Shown in pieces: positions 58,299-64,000 of a DNA stretch of 64,000 nt; position 1 is the stretch's first letter; each line of letters starts with the position of its first letter. The notes below the pieces were generated by a model. It was not told where the DNA came from, did not search any database, and saw only the letters and a list, made by a program, of their open reading frames with translations. This stretch comes from Mercenaria mercenaria (Eukaryota; Mollusca; Bivalvia; Venerida; Veneridae): contig NC_069377.1 of the NCBI RefSeq assembly GCF_021730395.1, positions 71,741,501 through 71,805,500 of the forward strand, given 5' to 3'. The position numbers and the translations under genes were made by a program.

Positions 58299-58924
58299 AA
58301 AAATGGGAAAAAGGGTTATGGAACCTTCATAGTGCTTATCAGCTCATAAAGTGAACAAGTGCGTGAAGTTTCATTCCTTTCCCATAAGTGGATACTGAAA
58401 TACCAGCTATATACATACAAAGACTTAACCAAAAACTACTAAGTTGAAAAAGGGGCATAATTTTGAAGAAAAAAAAAAGCAAAGTAGAGTTATGGGACCT
58501 ACACAGTGCATGTCAGATGATGACAGTAAACAAGTGTGTGAAGTTTCAATCCATTCCCATTAGTGGATACTGAGATACCAGTTTACATACAAAAACTTAA
58601 CAAAGAATTTCTAAGTCGAAAAAGGGACATAATTTTGTAAAAAAGCAAAATAGAGTTATGGAACCTGTGCAATGTAGGTTAGTTTATCACAGTGAATAAG
58701 TGTGTGAAGTTTCAATCCATTCCCACAAGTGGTTACTGAGATACCAGCTTACATACAAAACCTTAACCAAATCGGGACGCCGACGCAGACACGGACGCCA
58801 ACGCACGGGTGAGTCCAAAAGCTCTACTATTCTTTGAATAGTCGAGCTAAAAATGGAATATATTATACATATATATATGTAGTTATTTTGAGAATATTGG
58901 TAATCATTAATCAATCTGTTCATG

Positions 58925-59300
58925 AGAAGAAGTCATTTAAAGGGGCCATAACATGCAGTCAAACAAAACCACTTGAACAAACAATAGAAAGGTTATTCCT
59001 AGGAAGCTACAGACCAACTTTAGTGAAGATCCACTGTGTGGTTCTTGAGAAGTAGTTTTTCTTTCTACCTAAGCTCTTGTGGTCGTTAAGTGCAGTCAAA
59101 CAGAACCCATTTGAACAAATCTGAGAAAAGTCCACCCAAGTAAGTTACACGGATTAAGTTTGGTGGAGATCATGAGAAAAAGTCATTTAAAGCTTTTTCT
59201 ATTTTTACCTGTTAGCCCCTAGATGCAGTCTAGTGAACCAATTAGAAATTGATAGGTCTATACCAGGATGCTAAAGACCAAGTCTGATGTAATTCTGACC
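58925..59300. repeat. Degenerate repeat units
   Basis: 'catgcagtcaaacaaaacca', 'cttgaacaaacaatagaaag' and 'gtgaagatccactgtgtggt' recur in worn form about every 150 bp. No ends recognised. Confidence 0.5.
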
Positions 59301-59301
59301 A

Positions 59302-59992
59302 GGACCCGTGTTAACAAAACATTTTTCGGTCTCAGCTGAGTTTGAAATTTTAATATCAATTTTACTAAATCTTCAAGGGTAAATACTACCTGACACTTAC
59401 CATCAATACTGGATAGGCATTTGAAATCAGTTATTAACTTAAAATTTAGTTTTAAAACATGCTATTTATATATAAATGACATAGAAAGTTTCATTATCAA
59501 AACAAAGGAAAATATCAAACAGGGAATGCCACGCACCAAAAGCGCAGCCTCCTCAAAACAACCCCCAGCACGCAAACGCGTGCACCACACACACACACTC
59601 AAAAGCTTACACATCAGGACAAAATGAACAACACACACACACACACACACACTCAAAGCCAACACATAAGGACAAGACGAGCAATAAGCATACACACACG
59701 CGCGCACACAAAGTCAACATACAAGGACAAAACGAACAAACAAAGGAACACAGTGGGGCACCGCCTTGGAACGGTCAGTGGCAAAAACACCACTGGGGAG
59801 CTTAAACCGGTTTATGGTGCGCACCCAACCTCACTCTTACCCCCACCATGTTCCCGTAATGGAAACAAAAAGGCATGGCATGTAAAACACAAAAATGCTC
59901 GTGTATAAATATATAAAAAGCAAATCTTAAGAACCAAAAACGTATGTACTCAAACTCAGCTGAGACTAAAAATGTTTTGCGAACACGGGGCC
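59302..59992. mobile_element. DNA element with 45-bp TIRs
   Basis: Left 'ggacccgtgttaacaaaaca' and 'ggtctcagctgagtttga' are matched on the right by 'tcaaactcagctgagac' and 'aatgttttgcgaacacgggg'. Inside are CA microsatellites (59586-59600, 59633-59652) and the repeat also seen at 26370-26640. No transposase. ORFs on both strands here come from the CA-rich repeat. Confidence 0.72.
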
Positions 59993-60234
59993 AGTAGTTT
60001 AAGAGGAGAAAATGTTTATGTAAATGCTAACAGACAGACAGCGACCAACAATGGACACAGGGTGATCACAAAAATCATCTGAGTAAAGTGAGCTAAAGTT
60101 CATTCATGTGTACTCTTAATATTATGGCAGGATCATTTTTTTGTCACAGGTGGACCAGTGCGGGGTAGAGGACTTATCAACACAAATAGAGTTCAGTACA
60201 TTTAATTAGTTTTACTGTTAATTTCATACAGTTC

Positions 60235-60261
60235 TAATATATCTTAACATAAACAGAGGCA

Positions 60262-60311
<50 letters not shown>

Positions 60312-60460
60312 ACATAGGCAGAATTTATCTTTACACATGCAGAATATACCAATATATCTTAACAGAGGCAGAATAAATCTTAACATAAACAGAATATATC
60401 TTAACATAGGCAAATATATATCTTAAATCTTAACAGAGGCAGAATATATCTTAACAAGAT
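60235..60460 (+). repeat. (AT)n microsatellite and short tandem repeat
   Basis: 60266-60310 is an uninterrupted TA run. On both sides 'atatatcttaacataaaca' and 'gaggcagaatatat' recur about seven times with a period of some 20-35 bp. From 60461 to 61450 I see no gene; small ORFs are in AT-rich sequence. Confidence 0.85.
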
Positions 60461-61450
60461 TTGACAAGCTCATAGACTAAAACTAAGTTTTTGAGCATTT
60501 TTAATTTTCAGTCACAGACTATTCTACAGTTATGTGCTAAATCTAAGTTCACAAAACAGTTTTCCACTTTTTCCCCCATTTCTCATAACTTTCTGAACAC
60601 TTTTGCTTTTTTTCTACAACATTCATAAAAACTCCTAAGATTGTTTAAAATTATGATATTACATTGTACATCTTCTTATTTCAGTAATAATATCTTTTTA
60701 TTAAAATGACAGATGTTTGTCTGTCCATTTATAAATGATATATTTTTCAAAGTTCTAGTGTTCCATTGACGTCAATGATAAACTGAAGGAAATCGATGGA
60801 AACCTATTGTTTGATCCACCTTTTTTGCCACAAAGTCTTCTCTTGATTTTTCTTTAAGTATAAGACAATACCAGTGATACTGTTCGACAAAGAACCTTCG
60901 AGAGTGGTAATAATAGCAACTTTTTGAAGTTTCATAATATCTTGATAAGTTTTGAATTTGTTGTCATTGATTTTGATATGGACAATTTCCATTGCAAATT
61001 TCAACTATTGTTGACACCATTTAAAAAAATCAGTTTTGACTTCTTATGTGTATGGTTTGTTAAAAAAACTGGGTTCACTTCTATACCAAAACTTAGAAAA
61101 AATTATAAAAAACAAGGAGCATCTTTTTTAAAACGCAAAATCATGCCCCCAGGGGTATGGACAAAAATGTTGTTTTCCGAAGTTTGAAGTTTAAAAGTGA
61201 AGATAATATGAAGGTCAAGGTCAACTTTATACAGGTCAGAACCGAGTAATGGACTTTTCAATAGTAATATGCCTGGCAGCATAAAAAAATCAAAGTGATT
61301 TTGCCCGATTTTTACCACAGGAAAAAAATACATTTTTTGGCCAAAAAAAAAAATGACACTACTAAAAGATCCTACTTAGTCTACATGTATGCTATAATTC
61401 TTTTAAAGGTCATGGATGGTGGACCTTGCAAATAAAGCCACAATTTATGA

Positions 61451-62178
61451 ACAAGAGGGCCACGATGCCCCTACATCGCTCACCTGAGTTTAGTTGCTTG
61501 CTTGAACAGTTGATTTTCATAGTTTCCCCTATATAAGTCTATATAAACCATGTGACTCCCAGGGCCAGGCCATATTTAACCCTAGGGGTAATGCTTCACA
61601 CAAAAAGCCCTAGGCCCAGTGGTTTTGTACAAGAAGATTTTCAAGATTTTCCCTATATAAGTCTATATAAACCATGCCACCCCCAGGGCGGGGCCGTATT
61701 TGACCCTAGGAGGATAATTTGAACAATCTTGGTAGACGACCACTAGATGATGCTACATACCACAAAGCGCTAGGACCTTTGGTTTTGAACAAGAAGATTT
61801 TTAAAGTTTCCACTATATACATATAGGGAAAAGTGACCACGCCCTCTGGCAGCCATGTTTCATGACGAATCAGAATTATTTGAACAATCTTGAAAGAGGT
61901 TTACGTAAGGACCATTTCTGTCAAATTATTTCAAAATCGGACCTGCATTTTGGGGATGTCCTTTAAAGATTTTTCTATTTTTAGCCCTGGCGGCCCCTAT
62001 GTGCAACCAAGCGGAACCATTTGAAATATTTTGAAAAAGGACCACCCAAGGAACATCCAGGCCAATTTTCAACAAACGGTGTCAGAGGAGATGTTGTTTA
62101 AAGGAAAGTGTAGACGGACGGACGGTCAGCAATCACAATCGCTCACCCCCGAGGATTTTGTGCTCAGGTGAGCTAAAA
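61451..62178 (+). repeat. Tandem-core element, family X, short copy
   Basis: Starts 'acaagagggccacgatgccc' and 'ctacatcgctcacctgag'; holds three units with 'tttccctatataagtctata' and 'ccctagg'; ends 'gacggacggacggtcagcaa', 'tcaggtgagctaaaa'. The terminal structure is the same as 56465-58298 but the inner units are different. From 62179 to 62930 nothing is recognised. Confidence 0.75.
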
Positions 62179-62930
62179 CCCCTGTTACAAATTAGGTAAA
62201 ACAAACCGTAAAGAAACAGCCATATAATTGCTGAATTAGTGTTATTTTGCAGCACTTGGATTCAGGTTTTAAAAGCGTATACTTTTAAACTGTTGTGTGA
62301 ACTTGGCACATGACTGGCGCCTCCTTTCAGTGGAATGGAACAATTCTACCAAAGCTGCAAGCTGTATACAAAGAGAACATCCAATAATGAATCTCGTACA
62401 TTACTCATCTATTTTAATGCTTACCACAGCCTTACACTTGGGTTAGCCCACAACAGTACACACACTCGGGTTAGCCCACAACAGTCCACTTGTCTAATAT
62501 TTTTACAAACACTTATATACTAGTAAATGTAAAATACACTTAATTTGTTTTATGCTCTTCAATGAAATACTGAAATTTATCAGTGAAATAAAATTGATAT
62601 TATCACTGTTTCAAACAAAATATCATTTTTATTTTTCATTGGTACGGAACTACACTTGAATGCGAAAGAATATGAATTATGAATAATAGAAAATTCCTTG
62701 CAAAATACACTTCAGTAACGATATAAATGTATAAAAATACTAACAGGATTATAAATATATACATTCTATCTCAACAAAATGTAATGTAACAGAACTATTT
62801 ACAGTGTTTCTACAAAGATATCCTGACGTCATGACGTTATAAGGTCATGATTCCATGCACGTGACATTGCCGAATAACCTCAATACAGTTTGGTCAAAAT
62901 CATTATAAGCACATAAAATAAATAGAAAAC

Positions 62931-63077
62931 TTGTTTGTTTCAGTATAAAATTGAAATATATTTCACTTGTGAACACCATAATTTACATTTTCACTCGTGG
63001 CTGCACCACTTGTGAAAATATTGCATTATAGTGTTCACTCTGTGAAATATATTTCTATCTTACACTGAAACAAACAA
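62931..63077. mobile_element. Palindromic element with CGTGGCTGCACCAC core
   Basis: Ends are 'ttgtttgtttcagt' and 'actgaaacaaacaa'. Arms pair over 'gaaatatatttcac' and 'gtgaaatatatttc' and over 'gtgaacac.ataat' and 'attatagtgttcac'. The centre is 'ttcactcgtggctgcacca' followed by 'cttgtgaaaa'. Resembles the palindromes at 22276, 22709 and 50375 in plan. Confidence 0.75.
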
Positions 63078-63156
63078 ATATCCTCTATACATACATGTTG
63101 GATACACTTTTTTATTGTAACACTGACATTGACTTCGTTCGATAACAATACAATAA

Positions 63157-64000
63157 ACAACTAGAATGTGTCTGTAGGACACAGGGTGTGCCCCCCACTG
63201 GTACATTTGTCACAAATAAGTGGCAATAATTCAAATGTTTGCAGTCTTAATGGGGTATAGCCTCAACAAACATTTTATGAAAAGGATTCATTATTCTAGG
63301 CGCTATTCTTTTTGAGCTATGAGCATCACAAACAAAAAATCCACTATTTTGGCTATTTCAAGGGCCATAACTCTGAAATAAAGAGCTAAGATTCTCAAGA
63401 AGAATGCCAAGTGTGCAAGGTCACATCACGATAAAGACTCCAGCAAGGTTTCCTGAATTTACACCAAATACTTTTTGAGCTAGGTATATAATTAGGTGAA
63501 AAAGTGCATTTTTTTACTATTTCAGGGGCCATAATTTTAAAAATAAGGGGTGGAGCCAGCCAAAAAATTAGAGGTGTGCAAGTTTATATCATGATAAAGA
63601 CTTATGCGAGTTTTCAACCATTTATAAGGTGAAAATGTATATTTTTGACTATTTCAGGGGCCATAACTCTAAAAATAGGGGGCGGACCCAAATAAAAAAT
63701 AGAAGGTGCACAAGTTCATATCATGATTAAGACTCATGCAAGGTTTCATGAATCTATATCAAATACTTTTTGAGCTAGGCATGTAACAAGGTGAAAATGT
63801 GCATTTTTGACTACTTCAGGGGCCATAACTCTGAAAATTGGGGGCAGACCCAAATGAAAAATAGGAGGTGCGCAAGTTCATATCATGATTAAGACTCCTG
63901 CAAGGTTTCATGAATCTATATCAAATACTTTTTGAGCTAGGCGTGTCACTAGGTGAAAATGTGTATTTTTGACTATTTCAGTGGCCATAACTCTGAAAAT
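63157..64000 (+). repeat. Tandem-core element, related type, 5' part
   Basis: Starts 'aacaactagaatgtgtctgt' with a GTGTC/GACAC hairpin, then 'gtgccccccactggtac'. Four or more units of 140-160 bp contain 'atttcaggggccataactct', 'aagttcatatcatgattaag' and 'aatactttttgagctaggc'. Cut by the window end. Confidence 0.75.

Larger units (their letters stand above)
56374..58852 (+). repeat. Tandem-core element, family Y, carrying a nested element
   Basis: Starts 'acaagagctgtcggaggaca' with a GCTGTC/GACAGC hairpin and 'cgctcgactattc'. It is interrupted near 56464, resumes at about 58299 with units ('gagttatggaacct', 'gtgtgtgaagtttcaatcca'), and ends 'ttctttgaatagtcgagcta' then aaa. The host element alone would be about 645 bp. 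Confidence 0.8.

Noticed and set aside
59421-59908. ORFs rich in Thr-His and Cys-Val
   Set aside because: They are translations of (CA)n microsatellites and the dispersed repeat.

Overview
The window is animal nuclear DNA, AT-rich, intron-containing and repeat-dense. Its tRNA-derived SINEs and long arrays of degenerate 140-190 bp units, together with its one clear host gene (Roc-COR GTPase plus Death domain), suggest a marine bivalve, probably a venerid-type clam. This placement is inference from repeat style and gene type; no species can be named from the sequence alone.

1-2,000: repeats (end of a tandem-core element, a SINE with an inverted partner, a second SINE family). 2,027-13,947, minus strand: the main host gene. 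Five coding exons (13,572-13,947; 7,273-7,394; 6,665-6,805; 6,197-6,287; 2,027-4,482) join with matching splice phases into a predicted 1,061-residue protein: an N-terminal HIRAN-like domain, a Cys/His/Arg-rich linker, a Roc GTPase, a COR region and a C-terminal Death domain. Its introns hold several mobile elements, including two foldback transposons nested one inside the other (11,181-13,355). 15,108-20,153: a Ty3/Gypsy LTR retrotransposon with LTRs that look identical, a 5-bp target duplication, a tRNA-Ser primer site and one gag-pol reading frame; a young insertion.

20,154-35,260: no confident gene; MITEs, SINE pieces, palindromic elements and degenerate repeats. 35,307-40,755, plus strand: three exons of a TPR protein (TMTC-like) with compatible splice phases, two of them disrupted, so probably a decayed gene copy. 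A 2.8-kb minisatellite of 32-bp units fills its last intron and a second, unrelated 32-bp minisatellite begins just after its stop codon. 42,130-64,000: almost entirely repeats. These are large tandem-core elements with hairpin ends, inserted into one another up to three deep, a mariner-like element (50,577-52,797) with a helix-turn-helix fragment, a perfect 31-bp hairpin and several MITEs.

The two items most worth follow-up are the HIRAN-like/Roc-COR/Death gene, a plausible innate-immune or cell-death GTPase, and a set of palindromic elements that keep a short GGCTG-type apical core while their long arms differ between copies yet stay self-complementary.
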